From Macrolepiota albuminosa (taxonomy: Eukaryota; Basidiomycota; Agaricomycetes; Agaricales; Agaricaceae), in contig JAMWFC010000126.1 of the NCBI GenBank assembly GCA_027475525.1, forward strand, positions 682,001 to 746,000: a DNA stretch of 64,000 nt, in the 5' to 3' direction. The translations under genes and the position numbers were made by a program. The notes under the pieces are model-generated. The model did not search any database. It was not told where the DNA came from and worked only from the letters and a program-made list of their open reading frames with translations. This document shows positions 46,616 through 57,724 of this stretch, piece after piece (within the stretch, counting starts at the first letter, position 1; each line of letters begins with the position of its first letter).

Positions 46616-48057
46616 TCCTTCTTGATGCGCACATTGTTGTAGCCCCAGCGGACATCCAACTTGGTAAAGTAGCGCGCACCTCGGAGGTTGTTGACAAGCT
46701 CTGAAATGAGTGGTAAGGGGTAGCGATTCTTCACAGTCATCGCATTCAAGACTCGGTAGTCCTGAACCAGACGTAGAGATCCATCCTTCTTCTTAATAAA
46801 GAAGACTGGAGAGGCCATCGGAGACTTTGAGGGACGGATGCGACCAGAGTCTAAATTCTCCTGCAAAAAGGCATCAAGCTCATCCTGTTCTCTGGGAGAG
46901 AGTGGGTAGACCTTGCAGCTAGAGGGCTCAGCATTGGGTGTAAGCTCAATTGCATGGTCCCACTGCTTACGCTCTGGCAGGGAGTCAAATGATGCCTTAG
47001 AGAAAACATCCTCAAAGTCTTGCAGGTGATGAGGAACCGCATCTCGGAACGACTTAGGAGCAGAGTTGGCAGCAAATGCCTGAGCTAGCCGCTGGGAGGT
47101 AGTTTGGCTAGCTCTGATCTCTGCTACACTTGGTGGAGGTCGTAACATAGTTGCATAAATCCTATCACCTGTCTCGATAGCCTCGTCTGGAGACTCTGGG
47201 TCAGGAGCGCATCCAAATTCACCCTCGCGTCCATCTTCCATCTGGGCTTCACTCGCTACACCTCGAACGTCCTCATAGAGGGCCTCTCTATAAGGGAACG
47301 CCAAGGGAGGAGGATCCAGTAGGTCAAGGTCTGCAAAGGGGAGGTGTCCAACTCGGCAAGCCCGGATAGCGGCACGCTCACGGACTGACTCTCTGCGCTC
47401 CTCTCTCACTTCCTTAGCACATGTGGAACACCGTCGAGGGCAGCGGCTCATGCTCACCTTACCCTTGGCCCAGTCAATCTCAGGATTGTGATCACGCAGC
47501 CAGGAGAACCCAAGTATCATGTCCTGCTTTCCTAGGCTGGTAACTGCAAAGACTGCACGCTCAGAATGAGTCTGATAACGAAGGACTAAATCCACCACTG
47601 AGCGGATGGATCCAGCTTCATTGAGCGTACCGTCAATGTTATAGACTGGAATAGGGTGAGAGAGGGGGCGGGTAGTGAGCCGGTGTTGTTCCACATAACG
47701 GGTGTCTAGGAAGAGTCCAGTAGCACCACTGTCCAAGAGAGCTATGACGCTTCGAGTCTGCTGAGTGTCAGTTGTCTCAATCTCCACATTCAGACGCAGA
47801 GAGTTGGGAGAGGGAGTAGAAGCAACAACATAGCGACGGGGAAGGCGTCGTTCCCAAGCTGGGACACGTGGTCGTCGGACAGGAGAAGGAGAAGAAGAAG
47901 TCTTAGCTGAGGCTTGGACCAAGGGGGTATTTTGTACGTCGGAGGGGGTGCTTACAGTTTCAGTCAGAGAATCAGGAGTAGGGAGCGATACATTAGAAGA
48001 CTCTACTGATTGACATGTAAACTGATTAGCACCAGGCGGCGGAGGCGTACAACTCAT
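46562..48057 (-). CDS. Pol of element A1, upstream part (protease and RT fingers)
   Basis: Starts MSCTPPPPGANQF, ten bases after the gag stop region and in a different frame from gag, so expression needs frameshifting or re-initiation. The retropepsin motif is LLDSGATGLF at about 47.73 kb. A linker with the HHLQDFEDVFSKASFDSLPERK block precedes the RT start (CKVYPLSPREQDELDAFL). RT motifs VQDYRVLNAMT and YPLPLISELV follow, and then the frame is lost at the duplication. Functionally this is one gene with 43944-46561. Confidence 0.9.
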
Positions 48058-48065
48058 CCGTCGCT

Positions 48066-49331
48066 CTATTGAAAACCCTCCCCTGCCGAACCAAAGGACC
48101 CATCCGATGGTTCTGCTACAGCTTCCACAGGACCCAAGGACTCCTCCAAGGGTTCTGCTTCAGTCTGTACATCTGGGGAGGGGTTTCCTCGAACATCTCG
48201 GGCAGCAAGGAGCTGGAGAAGGAGCTCCTCCTGCTCTGAAGCTGAGAGATAGCGCACCTCTAACCCCTGGGGACAATACCGAGCGAAGTGACCAGGCTTT
48301 CCACAGCGACGGCAGAGGAGAGGAAGGGAGGAACGTTGACGAGAGGCATCAACATCCATAGGTACTCCAAAAGGAAGAGGACGTGCTGCAGGTACCTGAG
48401 CTGGGGGTGGAGTGCGAAATGGAAGGGAAGGCTGGATGGGATGACGAGCAGAAAAGGATGCCTGTGGAGTGGAGCGAGGGGCAGTTCCACGGTGGAGCTC
48501 ACGTCGTAACTCCATGAGCTGCCACTGATCACGTGCTACCTGATACCAGGTCTCGATACTCGTGTCATCAGGTCGTCCCTCAGCCATGCTGTCGATCCGA
48601 TCCATGAGAGAGGGAAGGAGGCCATCTCGGAAGGTGAGACAGAGCTGAAGACCATCCGGATAACAGGCCTGTTCAGCAAGAGCTCTGAAGGAGTCGATGT
48701 ACTCATCTAGGGTCCGCTTCCCCTGCCCATATCGATGAGGATCTCGGAGAGTGAGGGCTGCCACCTTAGCAGGGTCCAAGGGGAAGAACTCTGTCCGAAA
48801 CTCCTTCTCAAACTGATCCCAACTTCCAAAACTCTCTACTCCTCCAGGACGTCGAAAGACTCGTAGCGCGTATGTTGAAGCTCGCCCAGACTTCATGTAA
48901 GAAAGAACCCAAGTGATTTTGAGAGCGTCAGAGGGGAAAGCCTCACCACTGAGCTGAATATAGGTGATGCAGGACTGCAGGAAACGCTCGCCTATCGCTC
49001 GGTCACCATTGAATGCGTCTGGGAGTGCTGGGCGAGGAATATTGGCATGAACTGGGGGGGAGGCCCCAAAGCGAGGGACTGGGGGTGTGCCAGCCCTAAC
49101 TGGAGGTGCCTGGAGAGGGGTAGGAGTGAGAGGGAGGCGCTCTAAGAGGGCCTGAAGGGAATGGGAGATAGTGTCTGTGGCCTGTCGTAATCCAGCAAGT
49201 TCGGTGGTGTGGAGGGTGAGGGAAGCTTGAGTGGTCTGCACCTGAGTCTCCAGAGCAAGCAAGCGACCCCAGGCATCATCCTGAGGGGCAGAAGCGTCCA
49301 GGGGAGTGTCTGAGGGGGCTGGTTGGGTCAT
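48066..49331 (-). CDS. Gag of element A1 with CCHC zinc knuckle
   Basis: Capsid/nucleocapsid protein of 421 aa. It starts MTQPAPSDTPLDAS, includes a coiled-coil segment (LLALETQVQTTQASL) and a retrotransposon Gag core (ALPDAFNGDRAIGERFLQSC to LTFRDGLLPSLMDRI). The single knuckle CRRCGKPGHFARYC lies near the C-terminus. The frame is open throughout. The 77-bp duplication 49275-49428 covers the first codons and the leader and so places a second gag start fragment upstream. Confidence 0.93.
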   Translation of the reverse strand: MTQPAPSDTPLDASAPQDDAWGRLLALETQVQTTQASLTLHTTELAGLRQATDTISHSLQALLERLPLTPTPLQAPPVRAGTPPVPRFGASPPVHANIPRPALPDAFNGDRAIGERFLQSCITYIQLSGEAFPSDALKITWVLSYMKSGRASTYALRVFRRPGGVESFGSWDQFEKEFRTEFFPLDPAKVAALTLRDPHRYGQGKRTLDEYIDSFRALAEQACYPDGLQLCLTFRDGLLPSLMDRIDSMAEGRPDDTSIETWYQVARDQWQLMELRRELHRGTAPRSTPQASFSARHPIQPSLPFRTPPPAQVPAARPLPFGVPMDVDASRQRSSLPLLCRRCGKPGHFARYCPQGLEVRYLSASEQEELLLQLLAARDVRGNPSPDVQTEAEPLEESLGPVEAVAEPSDGSFGSAGEGFQ

Positions 49332-49428
49332 AGAAGCAACAGAGGGGCAGGATCATCCTGAGGGGCAGAAGCGTCCAGGGGAGTGTCTGAGGGGGCTGGT
49401 TGGGTCATAGAAGCAACAGAGGGGCAGG
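49275..49428. repeat. 77-bp tandem duplication at gag start
   Basis: 49275-49351 equals 49352-49428 (one more base matches by chance). It spans the gag start codon region. Confidence 0.95.
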
Positions 49429-49508
49429 AGTAATCCAGTGGGGGAGGGACCTAAAGGGGCAAGAGAGGGCTCAAGCAGGCTGAAGGGGGCTCCCAGACCG
49501 AAATGTAG

Positions 49509-49519
49509 AGACTTGTTCT
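49509..49519 (-). promoter_or_regulatory. Candidate self-primer binding site of element A1
   Basis: Two bases inside the 5' LTR end the minus strand reads AGAACAAGTCT. It is perfectly complementary to AGACTTGTTCT inside the LTR (49646-49656). Eleven complementary bases next to the LTR is the arrangement used by Tf1-type self-priming elements. The site and its partner are also kept in the mutated copy at 61645 (62106-62116 and just after 62240). No tRNA-type TGG site is adjacent. Confidence 0.5.
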
Positions 49520-49521
49520 GC

Positions 49522-50040
49522 TGTAAGGGCGACCTCTAGAGGCTGTGGCTCAGTCACACAGCTGGCAGAGGGAGATCCAAAGTGTATTAGAATATATACT
49601 GACAATATCAAGGTAGCTACTCACCTGGCAGAGGGAGATCCAAAGAGAACAAGTCTGGGGATCCCCTATGCCAGGTTGGACGCTTCTGGGGCCTCTGAAG
49701 CGTGGGAAACAACTGTACAGTACAACAAAACCTTAAAAACTCGAAAATTGACTAACCAAACAAGTGTGCAAACAAGGGAGGAAAACTCCGGACTTTAGAA
49801 GTCAGAAAGGCAAACTCCGGCTTATCTAAGCAGCCTGGAGCGGTGCTGAAGGGCCCACACTTGTCTGAGTGATAGCTAAAGAACCAGAGCACCTCAAAGG
49901 TTGAGAATAGTACCAACAGATAGTGTTGAAGAAGTAGTAACAGCAAAATGAGAGAATGGTAGAAGAAATAAGGAAGTGAATGAAAGGAGAGTGAAAGAAA
50001 TAAGGAGTGAAAGAAGAAAGGAATGAGGGGTCCCCTGACA
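49522..50040 (-). repeat. 5' LTR of element A1 (519 bp reference copy of family A)
   Basis: Begins TGTCAGGGG and ends CCCTTACA on the minus strand. Cleanest of the family A LTRs in the window; followed by the GATCC target duplication. Confidence 0.97.
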
Positions 50041-51358
50041 GATCCCCGGTGTCGGACAGGTACTGGCGCATCCAGATTTTGCGGGCATGAATGTCTTGCT
50101 CGATGAAGAGGTACATCTCCTTGGCGAGCGCGTCGTCGTATGCACAATGACTGTCCTGCTGCTGGAGCATCAGGCGTTGGCGATCGCCAATGGTGGCCTC
50201 GCGCCACCCATCCCACTGAGGGATGGACTGGGGTGTACCGTAGTGGTCGAGGCGTTGTAGCCTCTCGTCGTTGATAGCAGCCGCCTCGTTGTAGAGCCGG
50301 CTGTCGCTGAAGAATAGATGGGCCAAGTAAGTGACCCCACAAGTATATGCGTGGTCAGCCCAGCTGACCGGAATTTGATTGTGAAGAAGGATGCGTAACA
50401 CGTCCAAAGTGGTGAACACGGAAGCTGACGCTTCCGGGATGTCCACAGCCCGAACCTTGAAGGTAGGGTCGTCGGCGTGGAGAGGCTCAAAGACTTGCCC
50501 CGTGGCCGCCTCGTACTCAGCCATGGCCTCTTTGTAGAGGCCTGGCCTGGCGAAGATGTAGGCCAGGTACTTGTGTACCGTGGCCTTGAAGGGGCGGCTG
50601 GCGCTGAGGGCGCGTACAAGCGCAAACCCAAAGAGGCTGCACCAATGAATGCGCATGGCTCGGTCCATGGCCAGACCGGTCCACACATTGGACGTCCCAG
50701 GACGTCCATAGAGGAGGGCGTATGAGCCCAGGTAGTCCAAAGCAAATGGTTGCTTTGGATCAGGAGGGGTAAGGCCGACGAAGGCAATTTTCCCTCCCTC
50801 CTTGCGGCGATAGAGCCGCAACGGCACAATCATTTGCGGGACGTTCTCCTGCTCCTCTGGACTCGCGAAGGGTACCGCGATAGTCCTATACTCGACCTTA
50901 TCAAGTAAATGAGACATAGCTCTGTCTCGGGCCGTAGGGTGGCAGTTGAGCGCTACCCGCTTGAATTTGTTGAGCAAGAGGTAGCTCAACTGACGCTGAC
51001 AAAGCAGCGTAAACTGGTTGTTAACCAGTGCATGAAGTCTGCAGACTTCTTGAGGACTGCGGGGAAACCCACGAGGTGCCACTTGGTACACCTTACTGTT
51101 GTGGGGCGTCGCGGCGGCGTTGCCCTGTTTATCGTCCTTGAAGGACCTGGCTGCGCGGGCTTCTTGCCTGACGAAGATGGTATTGGTCATTGGCGACCAA
51201 TAGAATTGGGGAGCTAACCCCGTGCCAAAGAATGAGTTCTGGCGCTCAATAGTGTGATCACGATAGATCACAACACCGAGTGCATCAGGAATGTGCCCGG
51301 TTTGGTCCTCGAAGAGGGCAGCTCCTTGCTTGGCGCTATCCTGCGTCCGACGCTCCAT
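50041..51358 (-). pseudogene. Accessory ORF 2 of element C, 516 aa, interrupted near its 3' end
   Basis: Begins MERRTQDSAKQGAAL ten bases after the stop of accessory ORF 1 and is open for 439 codons until element A1. The rest lies at 42926-43158 in the same frame. I do not recognise a domain: it is a globular-looking protein with stretches such as VYQVAPRGFPRSPQEV, YLAYIFARPGLYKEAMAEYEAATG and HCAYDDALAKEMYLFIEQD. There is no signal peptide, clear membrane helix or Env feature, although it occupies the position of env. Its open frame, while pol has stops, suggests either a less mutable sequence or chance. The closeness to ORF 1 suggests coupled translation. Confidence 0.8.
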
Positions 51359-51367
51359 CTTAGCTCG

Positions 51368-53012
51368 TCAATTGCTGTTGCGCCGTTCGCGCACCATACG
51401 TTGTGCTGCCGTCTCGTGCGGCACAGGGGATTCCATACGAGCCTCTTCAGGCTCCTCATACCAATCATCGTTGGAGGGCGGGGATGGCAGCCTCTCCGGC
51501 TCTGACTTCTCAGACCATGGGTCCATTGCCCACACACACCGCGGGAGTCGGGCTGGTGGGCCCTCTACCAGTATAGCGGGTAAAAAGGGGGTGTTAGCCC
51601 CTGGGGCCCCTTTCGGGGCATCCTCGGGGAAGTGCACATTGACGTAGGCGTGCCCTTCCGGTTGCTTACCCCAACGATCCTTTCGGGGTAGTGAGGCCTT
51701 AGCCTTGGTGGGGCGTGTGCTCACGCCCCTGGAACTCTGCTCCCCAGAGTACGTGGTGAAAACCACGGATACTGGTCGCGAAGATGCGACCTCAGACACG
51801 CCGCTTGCGAGGCGCTGGATAAGCCGGGGAGCAGCTAGAGCAGGAACATCTTCATAGGGGAGGATGTCCTGTCCTAGGCCGGCCTCCTGGCCGGGGGCAG
51901 CAATGCTCGACTTAATCGAGCGGGAGGGCGCGTCCTCCACTCCTTGCCGACGCGCCCTTTTGCTGGAGTCGGTGTCCCGACTCGGGGGTGTAGTCTGCCG
52001 CTTACGAGCGGCCGAAAGGGCAAGGAGATCAGTTTTGCGCTGAGCGCGCATATGATCCATGTCGTCCATCATCCGGCAGATGAGGACGACTGCCTCCGCA
52101 TTGCGGAGGAATGATGACTCTGCAGGTACATCGTACCCGTCATCTCCCAGACGTTGGAGAAGGGTAGCCAGGACTAAGTCCTGGTTGTGAGTGGGCTTGA
52201 CAGCCCGTGCTTTTCCTTTGTCGCGTCGAGGACGCGACTCTTCTTCCGAGCTGGGCTCAGATTGGTGCGGCATTTCCAGCCGCTGTAGCAAGGAGAGCTT
52301 GGCCAAGCTCTCCGTCGGCACATCAGCCGATGAACTGATGCTCCGTTCTGTATTAAGAGTTTCTGTACTCTCAATGGCCACGGTGGCCTGCACGAGGGAT
52401 GCTTTGCGTCCCTCTAGATTGTCAATTGGTGCTGTGGTCGACAGGGAAATCGACCGGCCTCCCTTGGCTTGCGACTCATGTGAGTCGCTGTACTGGGGCA
52501 TTGCGCCCCAAGCCCCCATCCAAGCCGGGGGGTACGGCATCATTATGGGCACACCATCCATCCCAGGGTAGTGCGCTGGGGAAAAGGATGTGCGCCCAGA
52601 GCCTCTCTCGCCATAGCGGGGGCAAACTGCCCCCATCCTGGCGCTGCTTGGGGGCTGACTAGCCCCCCGTAGGCCTGTTGCTGGGATTGGCCCTCGGTGT
52701 GATGTGGCGCATAAGTGCCCGGTAATGGTTGTTGGGGCTGATAGCCGCCCCCAGGTGCGTTCTGGGGCATGAAGTTGCCCTGCATGGTTTGAAGTGGCGG
52801 ATAGCCACTGATCACCGGCTGCTGCGGCAGGTAGCCCGCCGCTGGTGGTTGCTGCTGCTGTGGGAAGCCCACAGCTTGTTGCGATTGTCCCCACTGGGGC
52901 GCATTTTGGGTGAGCGGGGGAGCCATCTGCCCCCCCCTTCAGCCGACGGTAAGACCGACGGCGTACTCTCAAACTGCTGCTGTTCACTCAGGTCCACGGG
53001 CATGTTGTCCAT
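51368..53012 (-). pseudogene. Accessory ORF 1 of element C, Gln/Pro/Ser-rich, homopolymer frameshifts
   Basis: Read from ATG 53012 (MDNMPVDLSEQQQFEST) to a TGA at 51368-51370, about 545 codons in three frames. The first shift is at a run of eight G (minus strand, 52930-52937), after which MAPPLTQNAPQW and a Gln/Gly/Pro-rich stretch follow. The second is at TTTTCCCC near 52575-52585, after which YPGMDGVPIMM and a long hydrophilic part (EEESRPRRDKGKARAVK, RKRQTTPPSRDTDSSKRARR) run to the stop. Low-complexity N-terminal half, basic nuclear-signal-like clusters in the second half; no known domain. It may be a second nucleic-acid-binding protein of the element, but that is inference. Confidence 0.65.
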
Positions 53013-53114
53013 GGTTGGGGAAAAAAGCGAAAAAGAAATTTCGCCTTTTAAGACGTGTTTCAGCCACAGCTGCTGACCAACTCAGCCAAGCCGCGATCAG
53101 CACTGCCAATCAAA

Positions 53115-56100
53115 TTAAGCGCCGGCACGCTTACTTAATTGATGTGGGCGCTTAACACCCTTCAACTCCAAATAACGGTCAAGTGCCGCTAACTTGGAGC
53201 AATGGGAGTGTGGCTCCCATGTTGTGTCCCCCAGGGACCAACGTACTTCAAACTCGAGCGTGTTATGCTCAGTCCACCGGTGCCCAATTATGCACTTGAC
53301 GAACCATTTGTCATCGTCTCGAGCCCCAAAATCATAGGGGCCCGGGGTTGCCCTGTTAGGGAACAGCGCATCGTCAGACGTGCTGTACGGTCGCAACAGC
53401 GACACATGAAACTTAGGAACGATGCGTCGTTCCTGTAATGCCAGAGGCAACTCCAGCACGTAGTTGGAGGTACTCGGCTCTGCGTCTAGGACGCGGTATG
53501 GGCCTACCCATTTCGGGCAGAGTTTACTCGCCCATCCCTTTGGGAGCTTCAGATTACACATTGATAGGTAGACCAACGCTCCTACTGCTATTGGCGGGTC
53601 TGCTCGCCTACGGTGATTGGCGTTTTTTGCCTGGAAGACTCACGCCTCTATGATGGCGTCATGCGCCGCCGCGATGTTCTCCAGGGCCTGCCTGGCAAAC
53701 TCGACAACTCTGTGGTGAGCCACCGTATCAGCACGAACTTCGTGCAGCATGGAGGGCAAGTACCCTCCGTTGAGTTCAAAGGGCGCATACCCTGTGGTAT
53801 CTGAGATACTCACGTTAATCGCGAACTCAGTGAGTGGACACCAGTCAACCTAGTCCCGTTGGTCAGGGTGAACAACTGCCCTCAGAATCTGACCTATACT
53901 GCGGTTAGCCCGCTCTGTCTGCCCATCCGTTTGAGGATGGAAGGACGTCGACATGAGGAGTCGCGCTCCTAGCAGTTTGTGGAGTTCTCTCCACCATTGA
54001 GACGTGAACTTCGAGTCACGGTCGCTCACAATGGTGCTAGGCAGCCCATGCAGCCTAACGATCTCCCTCAGGTAGATCCAAGACAGCTCCTTAGCCGTCA
54101 GCATAGTTCGTACCGGTATGAGGTGCACCATGCTCGTCATGCAGCATATGACCACCCAGAGGTAATCGAACCCTCTGGACTCGGGAAAGGGACCTACGAA
54201 GTCCATTCCAATCGAATCCCAAGGTTTCACCGGCATGGGTAGCTGGTGTAGCTTCCTGGGAGGGGATCCAGGGGGCAACTTTGCCCTCTGACACGCTGCG
54301 CATGATGCGCAAAACTTAGTCACTTCTTGGGCCATACGTGGCCACCAATACCATCTCCGGATGTAGCCCAACGTCTGGGCGGCACCAAAGTGCCCCACCA
54401 GAGAATGGGCCTGGTCCAAGACCCGCGTAACAATGGTTCGCGTATGGGGGAGGCATACCACTGCCACCTCTTGATGGTTCTCCGTCGTGATGAGTCCACC
54501 AGGCTCATGCCTGAACCAAGGATGGTCGTCAGGATTGGCGATTATCTCGGCGAAGAGAGAATCATCGCCATAGTTCTGCACCACCTCCTGCCGGAAGTCG
54601 TCATTGACCAGGCTAGGAGGCTGGAATGAAGGCAATTCGCCTTCGAGCATCTCTGCACCACCTCCTGCCGGAAGTCGTCATTGACCAGGCTAGGAGGCTG
54701 GAATGAAGGCAATTCGCCTTCGAGCATCTCCGCAAGCGTAATGGGTACATCGTGGCGCTCGTGCTCCCTAGTGGACGCTGGGTCCACGGCTTCATGCTCC
54801 TTGAGCAACTGGGCGGCTACGTCCCGCTCTTCACGCTGCTCTCTGAGGCGAGTGCTTCGCCTCCGTTCATCGTCACGCATAGCGCGTACTTCCAGGACAT
54901 GCTCCCTGAGCTCCTGGTATTGGTGGAGAGGTAAATCCTCTCCATCAGGGTCTATGTGGCAGTCTGCCTGCACATACTCATGAGGCTTGTGAGCCTCCCC
55001 AAGTACATCACTCTCAAAGTAGCATGACAAGCAGTCTGCCACTTTGTTGAGTTCACCTTTAACATAGGTGATGTCGAACTGGTATCTCGACATGTAGTCT
55101 ATCCACCATCGCTGACACGGCGACAAGTTCACCTGAGTTTTAAAGAACTCAAGGGCCTTGTGGTCCGTTATGATGTGGATGGGGTATCCCATCAGCTTAT
55201 CCTCCCACTTGAGGAGGGCCTCAAGTATGGCAAGAGTCTCCAGCTCGTGCACCACATAGTTTTGCTGGGCCGTCGTGAACTTCTTCGACATGAACCCTGC
55301 TGGGTGGCACGTCTGCCAGCTGCTTCCCTGGCCGTACATGGCTCCGACGCCTGTCTTGGACGCGTCGCAAATGAGCCATATCGGCTCGTCCCGTCTAGGG
55401 TCGATTGGTTGAATCACCAGAGTCTTTGTACAGATCTGTTTGACCATCTCGAAGCACCGCTGGTGCAACGGCCTCCAATTGAACGGTGACCTGTTCTGCG
55501 TCATGGCCATAAGTGGCCCAGTATAGGCTGTGACATCGGGCAAGAAGCTCGATATGTAGTTGACAAGGCCAACGAATCGTTGGATGTCATTGTAGTTTCG
55601 GGGCGTGCACCACTCCCGAATACGATCGAGCTTGTCCTGATCAGGGTGGATACCCCGCTCATCTATGACATGCCCTAGGCAGTCTATACTCTGAGCGTAG
55701 AGCTCACATTTTTTCCACTTCAAGTACAACTTGTACTTGCGCAGTCATTCAAATACGACTCTGAGGTGCTGCTCATGCTCCTCCATAGTATCCGAGTAGA
55801 TGAATATGTCATCTAAGTAGACGTGCATGAAACGTCCTATTACGTCTCGGAAGATAGAGGTCATTAGCCTCTGGAAAGTTGCTGGAGCATTGCAGTCTCC
55901 AATCTGCATTATATTGCTCGTGAATGTACCCATGATCGATGCAAATACGGTCTTGGGTACGTCCTCAGTGCGAATGCGCACCTGCTCGTAAGCGTCAGTA
56001 AGGTCAATCTTCGAGCGATACTTCGCCCGAGCCACGTCTTCCCGGATCACCTCTTGGTCTGGTAAAGGAGTTACATCCTTTATGGTATTGTCATTGCGCT

Positions 56101-57473
56101 GACGCGCATCAAGAGCTGTTCGAAGGGTTCCATCCTTCTTCGGGATGCACAATAATGGTGCAGCTTGAGCGGTGGTGCATGGGGACCACCATTGAGCATT
56201 CAAGTAGCGATTAGTTTTATCGTGTAGTTGCTCCTGGAGGGCACGCGGGCAGCGCAGCAAGTGGTACTTATACTGCTTGTTCTCGTCTATGAGATTAATC
56301 TCATGGTTCACCTCCCGTCATGGCGGCAGCTCCTCCTTGGTCCCATTGACCATGTCGGCAAATTCTTCTTGCCATTGCTGACGCAACCGAGGAATATCTT
56401 CCTCACTAAGGCTTGTTGTTGCCTTCTGCTTCCCCTTCATACGTACCGGGGGAAGTATTTCCACCATCTCTGAGGGTGGCCGAGGCGGCAGTGCATACTG
56501 CTCGCGCATTGCGAGCACTCGATTGACACTGTCATCGGGTATATGTAGTCTCAGCGGAGCACCCGCTGCCGCTGCCTTATAAGCCACGAGGCTTCTTCCC
56601 TCATGTACAAGCGAGTATGCTACGGACACCTTGTCCGGGGCTGGCTGGCAATACACTGGTTTGACGGTCATCCGTCTCTGGTCCGCATTTTGCGCACACG
56701 TGGCTGCCACCAGCTTGTTCCACTCTTGCGGCATTCTTGGGTCGTATGCCCAGTCGTACTCCGGCAGGGGGGCTGGTCGCTCCCATAGGGACCGTGTGTC
56801 CCCCTCTACTGAGGCTTCTGCCTCTCGGATGCTGTCTTTCAAGTCTTCCAACTTGACTCGTGAGGACGTAGGTGGACATACATCCACTGAGTCCTCCCAT
56901 CGTCTCGCCTTGCGATGGCATTTGTCTGGAGGCCTTGCGCCTCGAATCTCAGGAGCGATTATTCGCTCGTTGCTCCTCTTGGAGGCTTGATACTCCTCCT
57001 CGCTCATCATTACCACATTGTGGTCTGCGCTCAGTCCAGGCATAGCCTGCACTTCCTCCTCCACATCCTCCACAGCTGGCACTCTGCGCCGGCCAAGTCA
57101 TGGAGAGTCCTTGCGTTCTCCGTAGTGCAATGATGTCGCAGACAATTATCAGTGTTGTCTGCTGTCGCTCGTTTGGCTGGGATCACTTTCCCATTCACTA
57201 GTACCTGACATTGGTCAAAGTCTAGTATGACTTTGTTACGCCGCATGAATGGCGTTCCCAGTATCATATCGTAGCGATCGAAGTTCGCTACATCCATGTA
57301 TTCCCGGCTATGTGAGCCCGGCGTTTGGACATTCACATTTGTCCCATACTGCACCATGGCTCGGCTCCCTACGGTGCCCAGCTGTAACGCCAATGGCGTA
57401 TCCAACTCTTGCATGGATATTCCGTACACATGGGTGAACTGGGGCGTTATGCCCGATGTAGTACTCCCAGAGT
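53115..57473 (-). pseudogene. Pol of element C (PR, RT, RNase H, INT, chromodomain) with nonsense codons
   Basis: The protease starts at the insertion edge (DSGSTTSGITPQF, then YDMILGTPFMRRNKVILDF). A frameshift near 57.09 kb leads into the linker and RT (LLCIPKKDGTLRTALDAR, QIGDCNAPATFQRLM, YLDDIFIYS). RNase H (CDASKTGVGAMYGQG), integrase with HHCC (HSLVGHFG...CASCAACQRAK) and DDE residues in MDFVGPFP, SDRDSKFTS and DGQTERANR follow. A chromodomain-like end (FEVRWSLGDTTWEPH) closes the frame at 53115. In-frame stops at 56318, 55745, 53850 and 53640 replace Arg or Gln codons (CGA to TGA, CAG to TAG). A 77-bp duplication at 54575-54728 adds an artificial break. All catalytic motifs are still readable, so decay is recent. 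Confidence 0.93.
54575..54728. repeat. 77-bp tandem duplication in element C pol
   Basis: 54575-54651 equals 54652-54728 (two further bases match by chance). Removing one copy rejoins the frames on either side (EVVQ to NYGDDSLF). Confidence 0.95.
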
Positions 57474-57478
57474 CCCAT

Positions 57479-57724
57479 TGTCAGGTTCCGCTGAATCGGG
57501 GGCTTTCCGGGAAAGCGACGCCCTTACGATGCGGACTTGATCTACGGATACTNNNNNNNNNNNNNNNNNNNNNNNNNNNNNNNNNNNNNNNNNNNNNNNN
57601 NNNNNNNNNNNNNNNNNNNNNNNNNNNNNNNNNNNNNNNNNNNNNNNNNNNNGGTCGGAGGGAGGGTCCCGGAGGGTGTTCCGGGGGTGTCCCGGGGTGG
57701 GCCCGGAGGGGAGGGGTCGTGACA
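57479..57724. mobile_element. LTR-type insertion in element C protease, TSD CCCAT, contains the N gap
   Basis: Sequence starting TGTCAGGTTCCGC and ending GGTCGTGACA is flanked by CCCAT at 57474-57478 and 57725-57729. Removing it with one CCCAT gives an uninterrupted element C frame across the protease active site (AWTLW joined to DSGSTTSG). TG...CA ends, inverted TGTCA/TGACA and a 5-bp duplication fit an LTR or a whole LTR element. The two visible flanks (74 and 72 bp) match no other LTR in the window. The gap hides whether this is a solo LTR or several kilobases. Confidence 0.85.
57553..57652. other. Assembly gap, 100 N
   Basis: Exactly 100 N, a conventional placeholder length, so true size is unknown. 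It falls inside the LTR-type insertion. Confidence 0.99.

Larger units (their letters stand above)
43164..50040 (-). mobile_element. Family A Ty3/gypsy element (element A1) nested in element C, TSD GATCC
   Basis: On the minus strand, 5' LTR 49522-50040 and 3' LTR 43164-43835, flanked by GATCC at 43159-43163 and 50041-50045. Internally: gag 48066-49331, pol 43944-48057. The left LTR appears longer (672 bp) only because it contains two 77-bp duplications; without them the two LTRs differ by about a single base in a C-run. Pol is broken by two more 77-bp duplications. This is therefore a young element whose apparent damage is largely an assembly matter. Confidence 0.96.

Noticed and set aside
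50041..51358. Accessory ORF 2 as an env gene making element C an errantivirus-like element
   Set aside because: No signal peptide, transmembrane helix or fusion motif is visible; only the position fits.
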